A stretch of 64,000 nt of DNA from JAUCQB01 sp964586235. GTDB taxonomy: Bacteria > Planctomycetota > Phycisphaerae > UBA1845 > PWPN01. The notes beneath the pieces were generated by a model. It saw only the letters and a list, made by a program, of their open reading frames with translations, was not told the origin of the DNA and did not search any database. Positions 1 through 8,989 of the stretch are shown here, piece by piece. The stretch spans positions 43,157 through 107,156 of the forward strand of contig CAZPIO010000006.1 in the NCBI GenBank assembly GCA_964586235.1. The letters run 5' to 3'. Positions within the stretch are counted from its first letter, which is position 1. Each line of letters starts with the position of its first letter. A program made the position numbers and the translations under genes.

Positions 1-123
1 TACCCGGCCATCATGCGGGCGATCGTCGAGACCGGCTATAAAGGCTTTGTGGGACAGGAGTTCGTTCCCGCACGCGACCCGGTGAAGGCCCTGGAAGAGG
101 CCTACCGGATCTGCGACGTCTGA
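1..123 (+). CDS. hyi: Hydroxypyruvate isomerase, C-terminal fragment
   Basis: This is the last 40 codons of a gene that begins before the window; the stop is TGA at 121. The visible tail has the pattern YPAIMRAI...GYKGFVGQEFVP...DPVKALEEAYRICDV, which is the conserved C-terminus of the hydroxypyruvate isomerase / xylose-isomerase-like TIM-barrel family. Family members interconvert hydroxypyruvate and tartronate semialdehyde, or act on related 3-carbon and sugar substrates. The Glu in GQEF sits in the last barrel strand. The N-terminal catalytic half cannot be seen, so a related sugar isomerase/epimerase is not excluded. Confidence 0.75.
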   Translation, partial: YPAIMRAIVETGYKGFVGQEFVPARDPVKALEEAYRICDV

Positions 124-278
124 TCGGCAGGCCACGTTCCGCCGTTCGGATGACGATCAGTACGCACGATGCGGACGCTGCGGCACGCCAGGGCATTCAC
201 TTGCATGGCACGCCCGGCAAGTATAGGGTCCTCCAATAAGCTCGAGAGCACGTTGTCGGAGGCTTCGGAGAACCCAGG

Positions 279-1214
279 ATGAAATGCCGCCTTCTCCACG
301 CAGGTCTTATCGTGGCCCTGTCACTGGCCGCGGGTTGCCAGAAGAAACCGGAGTCGGGCAAAGCGGTGGAACCCATCGAGCCCGTCGATCCTATCAAGGC
401 CGCTTTCACGCCCGAGGAATTGGGTAAACCGCTGGACTGGGACTCGCTCGGCCAGAAGGACCGCGAATTCGTGTGGGCACTGTTCGAACGCGATGGCAAG
501 AAGGCCCGGGCGGCACTCGCGGAGGGAGCCAAACCTCTGCTGGATTGCGGCCACGGGGCCACGTCCCTGATGCTGGCCGCGGCGACCGGTGACCAGGAGC
601 TCGTGGATCTCATCAAGAAGGCGGGGGGCGTCGAAACGCCCGAGGCGGAGCCTTACCTCGAGATTCTGAAGTTCAAGGCCAACGCCGACCGCGAGGAATT
701 CCGCAAGTGCCTGGCGGAGATCGAGAAGGTTACGGGCAAGAAGACCAAGGCTCACGAGCGTCCCGGAGTGTTCAAGCTGGATCTCGACAGCAAGAAGGCT
801 CAAGCGTTTCTCGATCGCAACCATGAACCGTATCTGCAGAAGGGGTGCTACGTTGTCGTGAACGAGCAACACTTCGGCATCGGCAACGCGCCGGATACCC
901 TCCTGATCCTGCCGACCGCGGACAAGTATGCGGTCATGGTCTTCACCGGCGTAGACGGGATTAACTATGACATCGACAACACCCTGGTGATCAAGTGGAT
1001 GAAGCGCCTTGAGAAAACCCATCCGTACCTGCTGACCGGCTGCGGCGTCGACTTCCTCTCGGGCCGCTTTAAGAACAAGATCGCCGACCCGAAGGCGCTG
1101 GCCAAGGCCATGTACGAGTTCTGCCCTGACATCGTCGATCAGGGCACGGGCTCGCCGGAAGCCTTGGCCGACGAACTGACCCGAAACAACGAGCTCTACT
1201 TCTGGTGGGATTGA
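279..1214 (+). CDS. Lipoprotein with ankyrin-like segment and DUF4253 domain
   Basis: A 311-residue protein with a lipoprotein signal peptide: a basic start, a hydrophobic stretch and the lipobox LAAGC at about residue 20, so it is probably anchored in a membrane. Residues about 65-115 (ALFERDGKKARAAL..., ATSLMLAAATGDQELVDLI) look like one or two ankyrin repeats. The last about 140 residues match DUF4253, including the end motif FCPDIVDQGTG followed by a WWD C-terminus. DUF4253 proteins have no established activity. Ankyrin repeats usually mediate protein binding, so a binding or immunity-like role is only a guess. It reads away from the isomerase upstream with a 155-bp gap. Confidence 0.7.
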   Translation: MKCRLLHAGLIVALSLAAGCQKKPESGKAVEPIEPVDPIKAAFTPEELGKPLDWDSLGQKDREFVWALFERDGKKARAALAEGAKPLLDCGHGATSLMLAAATGDQELVDLIKKAGGVETPEAEPYLEILKFKANADREEFRKCLAEIEKVTGKKTKAHERPGVFKLDLDSKKAQAFLDRNHEPYLQKGCYVVVNEQHFGIGNAPDTLLILPTADKYAVMVFTGVDGINYDIDNTLVIKWMKRLEKTHPYLLTGCGVDFLSGRFKNKIADPKALAKAMYEFCPDIVDQGTGSPEALADELTRNNELYFWWD

Positions 1215-1241
1215 GGACTGGGCCAGCAGACGTGGCTGGTG

Positions 1242-1367
1242 GGAGCGGTCTCCAACCGCGATCTTGACGAGCCGAGGGGTTTATCCCCTCAATCCTCAAA
1301 AGACGCGGAAAAACCGGCAGGATAAACCTGCCGGCTCGTCAAGAAGGTCGCGGTCAGAGACCGCTCC
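1242..1367. repeat. Large composite palindromic intergenic element
   Basis: The outer arms, 1242-1273 and about 1333-1367, are imperfect inverted copies of each other (GGAGCGGTCTC...TTGACGAGCC against its reverse complement). Nested inside are a perfect short hairpin at 1274-1290 (GAGGGG TTTAT CCCCTC) and a second one near 1312-1334 (CCGGCAGG...CCTGCCGG). It lies between the convergent 3' ends of two genes, where it could end transcription from both sides. It has no long T-run, so it is better read as a REP-like repeat than as a classical terminator. Confidence 0.6.
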
Positions 1368-1398
1368 TGCCGACCCCGACCGGGCATTAAAACCAATC

Positions 1399-2712
1399 CT
1401 ACCGCGGGGATGCGCCTTTCCCGGTGTTTGGGTACCCGTCGCGGATCTCCCAGAAGCCGTCGGCCCGCTTGATCAACGGTCGACCGTGCTCGGCCCCGGG
1501 CTTGCGTTGGTCTCGCAGCAGCAGGATCAGGTCGGAGCTGACCGCCGGATTCTCATAGAAATAGCTGTGGGCGACGAAGCCGGCGCTCACCTTGGCATCG
1601 ATGAACTGAAGGTGGCTCGCCGATGCAAGCTTCGTCTGCTGTTCGGGCGTCAGATCCTTGCCTCGCAACTGGCCGAGGCGTCTGAGGCTGCCGAACAGGA
1701 AATCGGCCAGCTTCATCGCCAGGTCTTTCTCCGACACGTAGACCGTCGCGTCCTCCGGTACAAACGGCAGCCGCTCGGCAACGACCCGCTGGCTTGCCAC
1801 CTCGACGTCCATATCCGCCGCCGCCAGCACGAGGACGCCCAGCTTGAGTTGATCCCGCGTCTGCTTGCCGCCCCCGGTGCATTCAATGTGCAGCTCGCGC
1901 AAGGCCGTTGCGATGATATCCGTTCCACGGCTGTGGGCGATCAGGTGGATCTTCCGGAGATCGGGGCATGAAGCCAGTGTCCGCAGGAACTGCTTCAGGT
2001 GAAAAATGGTGAACTCGCCCGATTCGCGGTCGTGGGTGTACGACTGGATGATCCCCTCTTCGTAGCCCGCGGGCCAGGAGTACACAACGGGAATGCCCTG
2101 TCGCCCCATGAAGTGCCAGAGTTCGGCGATCGTGCCCGCACTGTAGTCGAAAGTGTTCCCCACACCGTGAATGAAGACGTACGCCTCCTTTCGCGGAACG
2201 GATACCAGGTGCTCGGAGACCAGTCGCCGAAGCCCCTCCTCGGCCTGCTTCTCCTGCTCTATCGCAGCCGGGTCCAACACCGGCTTTCCATCAACGACAC
2301 GGAAGCCCGTGGTGTCCGCGAACCTGCCCTTCTCGTCGATGCGTTCGACCGTCAGCGGCAGCGAGCGGGTTCGCCGACTCTTGCGGCTTTCCTTGACCAG
2401 GTCCGCCCATGAGAGATCCTTTCCGATTCTGACGGTACAGACGCCGAACGCCAGGGCCTGCGACCGGTCCACGTCATACTCCAGGCCGTGCTTCTTGTTC
2501 TGGACGTGCGTGCGATCCGTTCCATACACGACCTGTACAAGGTTGCTGCGATATTGCGCCGGAACGTCTTCGAAGAGATTCCGGCTCGGGTCGGCGCAGA
2601 TATTCGGCGTGGGCATCAACTCCCGGCCGCAACCTGCGGCAAGCCAGACCAGGACGATGATCAGCAACGCGGGATGGGGCGCAGATTTGCATCGCAGGAA
2701 GCCGGCAGACAT
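1399..2712 (-). CDS. Alpha/beta hydrolase lipoprotein (DUF900-like)
   Basis: A 437-residue secreted or anchored protein. The N-terminus has a hydrophobic segment ending in the lipobox LAAGC (residues about 24-28). The hydrolase fold shows the oxyanion strand VFIHGVGNTFDYS (about 179-191) and the nucleophile elbow LIAHSRG with Ser261. An acidic residue and a late His (near HSYFYENP) could complete the triad. This arrangement matches the DUF900 esterase/lipase-like family, whose members often have uncharacterised substrates. The N-terminal 170 residues, including VVYGTDR, are typical of the family. The reaction is presumably ester or amide hydrolysis at the cell envelope; the substrate is unknown. 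Confidence 0.75.
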   Translation of the reverse strand: MSAGFLRCKSAPHPALLIIVLVWLAAGCGRELMPTPNICADPSRNLFEDVPAQYRSNLVQVVYGTDRTHVQNKKHGLEYDVDRSQALAFGVCTVRIGKDLSWADLVKESRKSRRTRSLPLTVERIDEKGRFADTTGFRVVDGKPVLDPAAIEQEKQAEEGLRRLVSEHLVSVPRKEAYVFIHGVGNTFDYSAGTIAELWHFMGRQGIPVVYSWPAGYEEGIIQSYTHDRESGEFTIFHLKQFLRTLASCPDLRKIHLIAHSRGTDIIATALRELHIECTGGGKQTRDQLKLGVLVLAAADMDVEVASQRVVAERLPFVPEDATVYVSEKDLAMKLADFLFGSLRRLGQLRGKDLTPEQQTKLASASHLQFIDAKVSAGFVAHSYFYENPAVSSDLILLLRDQRKPGAEHGRPLIKRADGFWEIRDGYPNTGKGASPR

Positions 2713-2825
2713 GTTGTGCTCCTCCGGCCGGCAAGTGTTTGGGCGACAGCCGGCCGTGCGTCATCCTATACGGGGATGTGCGGATGGAGAAGGACCTCTC
2801 AAAAAGGGAGGCAGGAAACTGGCCT

Positions 2826-5800
2826 TCACCTGAACACCGCCACAACCTCAACCGGCCTCGACAAGTCCTCAACGCCGGGCAAGAGACGAATGTCCTGGCC
2901 AAGCAAGCTGTCCGAGGCAATCGGGCGATTGTTGACGAAAACCTGCTTGGGCTTCAAGTCGGCCGGGTGACGCAGGCGCAGCCAGACCTCCTTGGGCGGG
3001 GTGCGCGTCGGGATTTGCACGGTCGCGGTGATTCGCCCGTCGTCGGATTCCGACCGGATGGCCAGGCCGGCCGTGCCGAAGATCGTCGGGGCCCGCTCGA
3101 TCCGAACACCTTTCTGGTTTTCGAGCCACTGCTTTGGGACGGCACGCCCGAACCACAGGCGGTCGCCATCCTCCCAGATCATGAGTTGCCGCAGCCACAT
3201 GACGAACCGCGATTCGTCCGAAGTCTTGTATAACGGCCCGCCCGGCCGGCCCAGGGCCTGGGCCCACTCGGTGAAGCAGTTGACATCCGGGAAGATGCTC
3301 AGTGCGTAGGTGTTCCAGAACGCTCGCAGGGCGGCCTGGATCTCGTCGCGGGCCATGTAGACGGTCGTCGAGTCCACGAGGCACGGCTGCAGAGTCACGC
3401 CGCCGTGCTCGAACCAGGTGTGTTCGAAGCCCTTGATGTTGTAGCCGGACTGCCAGGAGAAGTAGATGTTGTCCTCCAGGTCATCGAGCATCCAGGTGAT
3501 CAGCGGATCGTTCGGCGAGACGACTTCGGCGGTCGCCAGGTGCATCGCCGGGTACAGGGCCTCGCGAATCCAGCCTTCCGTGAGATGCCGCCACTGGAAG
3601 ACTCGCGACGGTGTGTAGGGAATGTAGCAGCCGTTCCGCAGACGTACCGTCGCTGCGACTGTGGCTGCCTCGCGCATGTTGCGCTCGATGTCCTTGCGGT
3701 ACTCCTCGGCCTCGGCGGTGATACGTTCCGCTTGCGGATGGCCGATATCCGCCAGTGCCTGGCCGACGCGCTTCATGCCCAGATGGAAGAAGGCGTTGGT
3801 CGCGAACCAGTACTGGTACTCGACCACATCTTCGAGTGATGACGCCGGAGACAACCCGTGCATCGGCGGCCGGGGCAAGCCCTCCTTACCCATGGTGCTC
3901 TTGCGTTCGTTGATCAGGAAGTCGCAGCCCTTGATGATCTGGGGCGCGACGCGGTCCAGATACCGGCGATCGCGGGTCATCAGGTAGTGATCGGCGATGC
4001 CCCACATGGTGAATCCGTGGTTCATGGCGTACTCGCCGTGCGTGTAGGTCCCGGCGCTGTGGAACGCTCCTTCCTTGGTCGAGAAACGCCCCTTGAGTGC
4101 TTCCTGGCCCTGGAACCTCAGCATCGGCTCGATGAACCGCTCGGCCTCGAGGTGCTCCCCGCGCATATCCATCGAACGGGCGATCATCACCGTCTCATTC
4201 GCGAAAACGCGGTACCCGACGGTCCCCACGCCCTGGTTGTACAGGCCCGTCTCGGGGTCACGGTCGGTGGTGATGACGTCGTGCCAGAGGTTGGCCCGGT
4301 ACAGGTCCATGATGGCGGTGTCGGGCACATCGAGGGTCATGCCGCGCCCGAGGCGCGTCTGCCAGTACTTCATGACCGCCGGCACCTCGGTCTCGTAGCT
4401 GATCTCACGGATGCGATCGAGTTCCTGCTGCTCAATCAGTTCCACGAACGGCGTCTTGAAATAGATCAGGCGCGTCTGGCCGGACCGCAACTCAGCCTGC
4501 CATCGCAGTGCCGACGAAAACTTGGGATCTTCACCGGGCTGCACCATCCAGCCGGCAATCCCGCCCCCGGCCGGCTTGTCGTTGGAAATCACGCCTCGCA
4601 AGGCGGTCAGCCCTTCGGGCACCGGCCGGTCGCTCGGACGCTGAAGCTTAATCACACCGTCGGGATCAAGGCTGATCGGGGCCTTGTTGTTGACTCGCAG
4701 GTTGATGGTAGCCGTCCGGGCCTGCATGTCCGTGTTGGTGACCGCCAGCCGGCTGAGCAGTACCACCGTCTCGTCGCCCTCGCGGGTCACATCGTCGCCA
4801 TAGTCGCCGAGCAGAATGGTTGTCGCCAGCGAATGCCGGAACTGGATCGGCCCGGTGTACCACTCGGTGTGGATGAGCGGCAGATGCCCCTGTTCGAGAC
4901 GGCGAACGCACCCTTCGCGGTCGTTGCCGTCAAAAGCCGGTTGCTCGCGCGTATCGAGGAGGTAGTTGAGTCGCTCGTGAAGACGCTTGGTGCCAAAATC
5001 GCTTTGAAAAGGCCATCGCCAGGCGTCGCGGCCGTTGTCGCGGTTCAGGCTCATCGCCCAGATCGACCAGTCGCCGGTTGCCGAGACGAAGAACTCCTGC
5101 CGGGCCGACGGCACGCCCAGCGGAACCCACGGGTCGGGTTTGAGCCGCGGCATGCCGGCCATGGCCATCTCGCGGGTCATCTCCGGCTTTTCGGTCATCC
5201 GCAGCCGCACCGGCCGTCGCCAGTTGTCGCTCGACGGGCCGGGGTCATTGGCCAGCGTCAGGCCGCTAGACGATGGCGCCACCAGCGTGCCGAAGTCCGG
5301 CAACCGCATGGCCCCGTCCGCAAACACATCCTGCGGCACAAACGAAAACCCGGTCGCCCACGCATCGCCGCCGAAGCGCACCGTCACTCGGGTCAGATCG
5401 TTGGAGTTGAGGTCACGATTCTCTGCATGGCGCAGGAGCACACGAACTCCTGACGTGCCGCCGGCCTCCTTCTGCGCGGTCCATTTCTGTCCTTCAATTC
5501 TGGCCGCCCGCGGGGGCGGCAGGCTTTCCAGCTTGACCACCACGCCGTTGATCAGGTCGATTCGCCGGGTAACGGCGGTGTCCGTTGCGTGCCGGCTCTC
5601 AATGTCAAACTCGGCTTCCCTCCAGAGCGACTGCCCATAAGCAGAGAGAACTGTCTGGGACGGCAGCTTCTTGCCTTCGGCAACAACGCGGATCTTCAGT
5701 GTCCGCCGATACGTCGGCGGCTCTTTCAAGGCCGGGTTCGGCTCCTGGTCCCATTCTTCCTTGCTGAGCGGCGGGACCTTGAACACAAGTCCGAGGCGAG

Positions 5801-6149
5801 CATCTTTCTCCGCGGCAGCCTTCACCCTCACCCACCGGCCGTTGAACGGATCGTCCAGACGCATCCACCCGCCCAGCCCATTGCCCGGCCAAATGCTCCC
5901 CCACCATTCGAGTCGCAGTGAGCCGGCCAGCGAATCATCAACGCCGCTGACGGCGACCTCGGATACCTCGCGCGGATCGTCCCATTCGACACCGATGCTC
6001 TTGTCATCGATGATCGGGGTCGCAAAGCGCGCCAGGTCAACGTGCTGACCGACAGCAGCCTGGTCAGGGCTGACGGCCAAGCACACGCGGACGGCCACCA
6101 CAAGGGACACAAGGACTGCGAGCCGATAGAACGGCGCTCTCCTCACCAT
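2826..6149 (-). CDS. Large secreted (alpha/alpha)6 glycoside hydrolase
   Basis: A 1107-residue protein with an N-terminal hydrophobic signal segment (residues about 8-26) that lacks a lipobox Cys, so it is likely exported. The first about 550 residues are beta-rich and look like carbohydrate-binding or beta-sandwich domains. Residues about 600-1000 have repeated helical-hairpin features (DLYRANLWHDV, ANETVMIARSMDMRG, MNHGFTMWGIADHYLMTRDRRYLD, QYWFATNAFFHLGMKRVG), typical of six-hairpin glycosidases such as GH78/GH95/GH127-like enzymes. A short beta domain closes the protein. The exact family and sugar specificity cannot be set from sequence alone. The ATG overlaps the stop of the small ORF upstream (ATGGTGA), suggesting translational coupling. 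Confidence 0.7.
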   Translation of the reverse strand: MVRRAPFYRLAVLVSLVVAVRVCLAVSPDQAAVGQHVDLARFATPIIDDKSIGVEWDDPREVSEVAVSGVDDSLAGSLRLEWWGSIWPGNGLGGWMRLDDPFNGRWVRVKAAAEKDARLGLVFKVPPLSKEEWDQEPNPALKEPPTYRRTLKIRVVAEGKKLPSQTVLSAYGQSLWREAEFDIESRHATDTAVTRRIDLINGVVVKLESLPPPRAARIEGQKWTAQKEAGGTSGVRVLLRHAENRDLNSNDLTRVTVRFGGDAWATGFSFVPQDVFADGAMRLPDFGTLVAPSSSGLTLANDPGPSSDNWRRPVRLRMTEKPEMTREMAMAGMPRLKPDPWVPLGVPSARQEFFVSATGDWSIWAMSLNRDNGRDAWRWPFQSDFGTKRLHERLNYLLDTREQPAFDGNDREGCVRRLEQGHLPLIHTEWYTGPIQFRHSLATTILLGDYGDDVTREGDETVVLLSRLAVTNTDMQARTATINLRVNNKAPISLDPDGVIKLQRPSDRPVPEGLTALRGVISNDKPAGGGIAGWMVQPGEDPKFSSALRWQAELRSGQTRLIYFKTPFVELIEQQELDRIREISYETEVPAVMKYWQTRLGRGMTLDVPDTAIMDLYRANLWHDVITTDRDPETGLYNQGVGTVGYRVFANETVMIARSMDMRGEHLEAERFIEPMLRFQGQEALKGRFSTKEGAFHSAGTYTHGEYAMNHGFTMWGIADHYLMTRDRRYLDRVAPQIIKGCDFLINERKSTMGKEGLPRPPMHGLSPASSLEDVVEYQYWFATNAFFHLGMKRVGQALADIGHPQAERITAEAEEYRKDIERNMREAATVAATVRLRNGCYIPYTPSRVFQWRHLTEGWIREALYPAMHLATAEVVSPNDPLITWMLDDLEDNIYFSWQSGYNIKGFEHTWFEHGGVTLQPCLVDSTTVYMARDEIQAALRAFWNTYALSIFPDVNCFTEWAQALGRPGGPLYKTSDESRFVMWLRQLMIWEDGDRLWFGRAVPKQWLENQKGVRIERAPTIFGTAGLAIRSESDDGRITATVQIPTRTPPKEVWLRLRHPADLKPKQVFVNNRPIASDSLLGQDIRLLPGVEDLSRPVEVVAVFR

Positions 6150-6448
6150 GGCCCTGCCCTTTCAATTGGATGACGAATGTCTCGGGGGGCGTTAAGCCGC
6201 TCCGAGATGAAGAGTCCAGCCTCATCGTCGGCCCAGCACGGCACCAGCCCGTCGACGCCGAGCACCTTTGAGTTACACCATCGCCCATCCCCGTGTGCTT
6301 CCGGCGATTGATCCTTCAGCGCCAGTTCGTACCGGCCGGGGTGCTGAAAGTCAATAGAACACCGGATCGTCCCGACCGGCGAGCCGGCAGCATTGTACGG
6401 CGTTGCCATGTGAAAGCCTTCGCCAGCGGGCTCGAGACGATCATCCAC
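6143..6448 (-). CDS. Small ORF coupled to the downstream glycosidase; possibly a gene remnant
   Basis: A 101-residue reading frame with a GTG start. The open frame continues upstream to a stop near 6540 without an ATG, and the sequence just before the GTG (PRAVTFSRERNHAVDDRL) looks as protein-like as the rest. The product contains Gly/Pro-rich beta-like stretches (HPGRYELALKD, DGRWCNSKVLG) similar in feel to the beta-sandwich tails of secreted hydrolases. No family is recognised. Its TGA lies inside the first codons of the 1107-residue glycosidase, which argues that ribosomes pass from one to the other. The poor start and lack of upstream signals suggest it may be the remaining 3' end of a larger, lost gene. 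Confidence 0.35.
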   Translation of the reverse strand: MDDRLEPAGEGFHMATPYNAAGSPVGTIRCSIDFQHPGRYELALKDQSPEAHGDGRWCNSKVLGVDGLVPCWADDEAGLFISERLNAPRDIRHPIERAGPW

Positions 6449-6574
6449 CGCATGGTTTCGCTCGCGCGAGAATGTGACCGCTCGCGGGAGGATCGGCGTC
6501 GGCCGCCGACCCGCGGCTTCGGTTCCGAATCACAGGGCGGCCTTGCTCGAGAGCTCCTGCAGTAGTGTCTGGAA

Positions 6575-7600
6575 TCACGGAGTCGCCGGCGGCACTTTGA
6601 CGTCGTGCATCTCGAAGATCTTGCCCGGGCTTTCGGGCTGGCCGGTGCGAGCCGAGAGGTATGCAGCCTGGATGACGGCCATAGTTGCCAGGTGGTCCCG
6701 AACCGAGGACCGCATCCGTTCCGGCGCGCCCCGCAGGGACGCGAGGAAGTTCTCAATAGAGGCGAGCAGCGGATTGGCGGCCCGCGCCGTTTCGGACAGG
6801 ATTCTCTCACCCGTCCGATCGCGGCAGACAACCCGCTGAGGGTCAATCCGAATCGATCCTTCCGTCCCGAGGAACTCAATCTCACACCGCTGCGGCCCTG
6901 CGGTCCAGCAGGCGCTCAAGACAGCCAAGCCGCCGCCGGCAAACTGACATACGACGACGGCCGTGTCCTCAGTATCGTAGGGGAAGCGGGTCCCCGGCCG
7001 CGACACGCCCCTGGCGGCCGCATACACGGTCGCCGGCAGTCCCATGAGCTTCACCACCAGGTCCACCAGTTCGTATCCGCGGTCGAGCAGCACACCACCC
7101 CCCGCGCGGACCGAATCCCCCCTCCAGTCCAGGTCTTCCTCCGTGCAGATGGTGACGTTGCCGCCGGCCAGGAAGAACCGCCCCAGGCGGTTGACATCGA
7201 TTGCCTCCGGCTGCATGGCCGCCTCGATGCCCCAGGCGCGGGCGACGGCGATCGGGCAACCTGCCTTCTCGAACCGATCCAGGATCTCGACCGCCTCGTC
7301 GAACCGGCGGGCGACCGGTGTCAGCATCCACACCGGGCAGCGGTGCTCGGCGGCCAGGGCCAGGTACTTGGGGCGAAGAAAAGGCGGGACGGCCACGAAC
7401 AGCGCCTCCAGCGGGTTCTCGACAATCAGCGAGCGAAAATCATCGTAGGCGGAGATTTCCGGGTGCTTCTCGACAAAACGATCGAGACGGTGCGGCTGGC
7501 GGCTGGCGACTGCCACCAATTCACACCATGAGCTGGACAGAATCGCCTCAGCCACGAACTGCCCGCCCTTGCCCAGGCCCATGAGCCCCACTTTCATCAT
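6575..7600 (-). CDS. Gfo/Idh/MocA-family oxidoreductase lacking the EKP motif
   Basis: About 341 residues, starting at the ATG at 7600, which has AAGGA 8 nt upstream and is better than the upstream alternative at 7654. The N-terminus has the Rossmann NAD(P) motif GLMGLGKGGQF. The family fold continues with VAVPPFL and a C-terminal alpha/beta domain. Where most members have EKP (catalytic Lys), this protein reads MLTPVAR, so the Lys is missing. The family oxidises or epimerises sugars and inositols. Its place beside glycosidases fits a sugar-processing or scaffold role, but catalysis is doubtful. Confidence 0.75.
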   Translation of the reverse strand: MMKVGLMGLGKGGQFVAEAILSSSWCELVAVASRQPHRLDRFVEKHPEISAYDDFRSLIVENPLEALFVAVPPFLRPKYLALAAEHRCPVWMLTPVARRFDEAVEILDRFEKAGCPIAVARAWGIEAAMQPEAIDVNRLGRFFLAGGNVTICTEEDLDWRGDSVRAGGGVLLDRGYELVDLVVKLMGLPATVYAAARGVSRPGTRFPYDTEDTAVVVCQFAGGGLAVLSACWTAGPQRCEIEFLGTEGSIRIDPQRVVCRDRTGERILSETARAANPLLASIENFLASLRGAPERMRSSVRDHLATMAVIQAAYLSARTGQPESPGKIFEMHDVKVPPATP

Positions 7601-7748
7601 CGGCGCCGTCCTTCCGGAGATCAGACTGATACCCGAACGCACCGATGAGGGCAAGAGCGGTCAACGGCATTCAATCTCACGGTTGCCGGATGCGGTGAGC
7701 GGGCGGCGAAATCCGGCCCCCGAATGGGCGGGCCGCGCCCGATGGATC

Positions 7749-8732
7749 TCAGATCTGGTGCTGCCTGATGTATTCGCGGGCTTCGTCGACGCCCTCGGCG
7801 GAGGCCCGGAAATCGCGCCCGACGAGAAAGCCCAGAGCACGAGCTGCGCGGCGGCTGGCCAGGCCCTCCCGAAGGAGCAGGCGAATAATGACTCCCTTGC
7901 CGCTCCAGTCGCCCATTCTTGCCAGGGCCTCGGCGGCCCGCAACGTGAGATTGTCGTCCCTCTGTCGCAGCATCTCCCGCAACGGCTGAATCGCCTGTGA
8001 AGCCCCGATCATGCCCAGTGCCTCGGCCGCCTCCCCCTGAATCAGCGGATTGCTGTCATTGAGCATGGAGATCAGGGCGAGAGTAGGTTCTTTGCCGCCG
8101 AGACTGAGCAGCACCGGGATCGCCGCGCGGCGAATCACATGATCCGAGCACATCGACGCCAGCACGACCTTCGCGATCAGGTGCTTCGAACGCTGACCCG
8201 GGAGAGACGCGGTGGCCAGAATCTGGAGCATCCGTCGCCTGTTCGAACGCTCCGTCTCTTCGCCAGGCTGGGCCGCGGCTCTCAGCGACATCGCTTCCAG
8301 CGGCCTGATCCGGTCATAGCTCTCGGCGGAGAGCCTGTCGTCCGAACTGGGAGCGAACTGCACTCCCGTCAGATACCATCGCTCTCGCACCGCCCGTGAG
8401 TAGACCACCTTTGCGGGCAGCGAGCGCCTCTTGCCCGGCAGCACTGACAGGGTCACGAGGACGTGGGCGTGCCGGGCGAAATGCTCGCGGCTGAGCAGAC
8501 TCATGCCCCCCGCCGAGATTTCACGGCTCTTGCCGACGGTGTACAAGACAGTCTCGCCATCCGGGCCAATAAACCGAATCTCGCAGCGAGCGCGCATCGG
8601 GCGCCGGACGTGGCTCCGCTTCTCGGTCCAGCGGGACTCCTGGCGGCCGGACTGCTCGTCAACTTCCTCCAGCAGTTCCTGGATTTCCTGCTCCTCGTCT
8701 GCAACTGCCTGTTGTGCGCGCGGTCGGTCCAT
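7749..8732 (-). CDS. PilZ domain fused to HEAT-like repeats
   Basis: A 327-residue cytoplasmic protein. After an acidic coiled N-terminus, residues about 38-140 form a PilZ domain: RR in HVRRPMRARCEI, then the SREISAGGMSL element (a D/NxSxxG-like loop) and YLTGVQF. PilZ domains of this type can bind cyclic di-GMP through the RxxxR and D/NxSxxG motifs. Residues about 165-327 carry repeated helical hairpins (RRAAIPVLLSLGGKEPTLALI, GEAAEALGMIG, RAAEALARMGDWSG) like HEAT repeats. A plausible role is coupling second-messenger binding to a protein partner through the HEAT surface; the partner is unknown. The gene is not obviously in an operon. Confidence 0.72.
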   Translation of the reverse strand: MDRPRAQQAVADEEQEIQELLEEVDEQSGRQESRWTEKRSHVRRPMRARCEIRFIGPDGETVLYTVGKSREISAGGMSLLSREHFARHAHVLVTLSVLPGKRRSLPAKVVYSRAVRERWYLTGVQFAPSSDDRLSAESYDRIRPLEAMSLRAAAQPGEETERSNRRRMLQILATASLPGQRSKHLIAKVVLASMCSDHVIRRAAIPVLLSLGGKEPTLALISMLNDSNPLIQGEAAEALGMIGASQAIQPLREMLRQRDDNLTLRAAEALARMGDWSGKGVIIRLLLREGLASRRAARALGFLVGRDFRASAEGVDEAREYIRQHQI

Positions 8733-8989
8733 GGCTTATGTCAGATTCGGCAATTGGCGGGGGTGAGTTTGACTAAGCGCGTCGTCTTAAGCTCTCCAGG
8801 CCCGCAGGGCAGTGGTTTTCGGAACACACTGCCCGGTGAATACGTTTCTCGAAGACCCGGTCAGCCCCGCCGTCCGCTGCAGCCCTTGTGAAGCCGGGCT
8901 TTCTGACCGGCGTTCCGATAACACATAATCCCGCGAGCAGTCGATCACCACAGGACGAAGAGCCGGCGGACGCCATACGCGACGCGAGG

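Noticed and set aside
3858..5453. 531-codon plus-strand ORF inside the 1107-residue glycosidase.
   Set aside because: Shadow frame; no motif, and the minus-strand frame is a continuous secreted enzyme.
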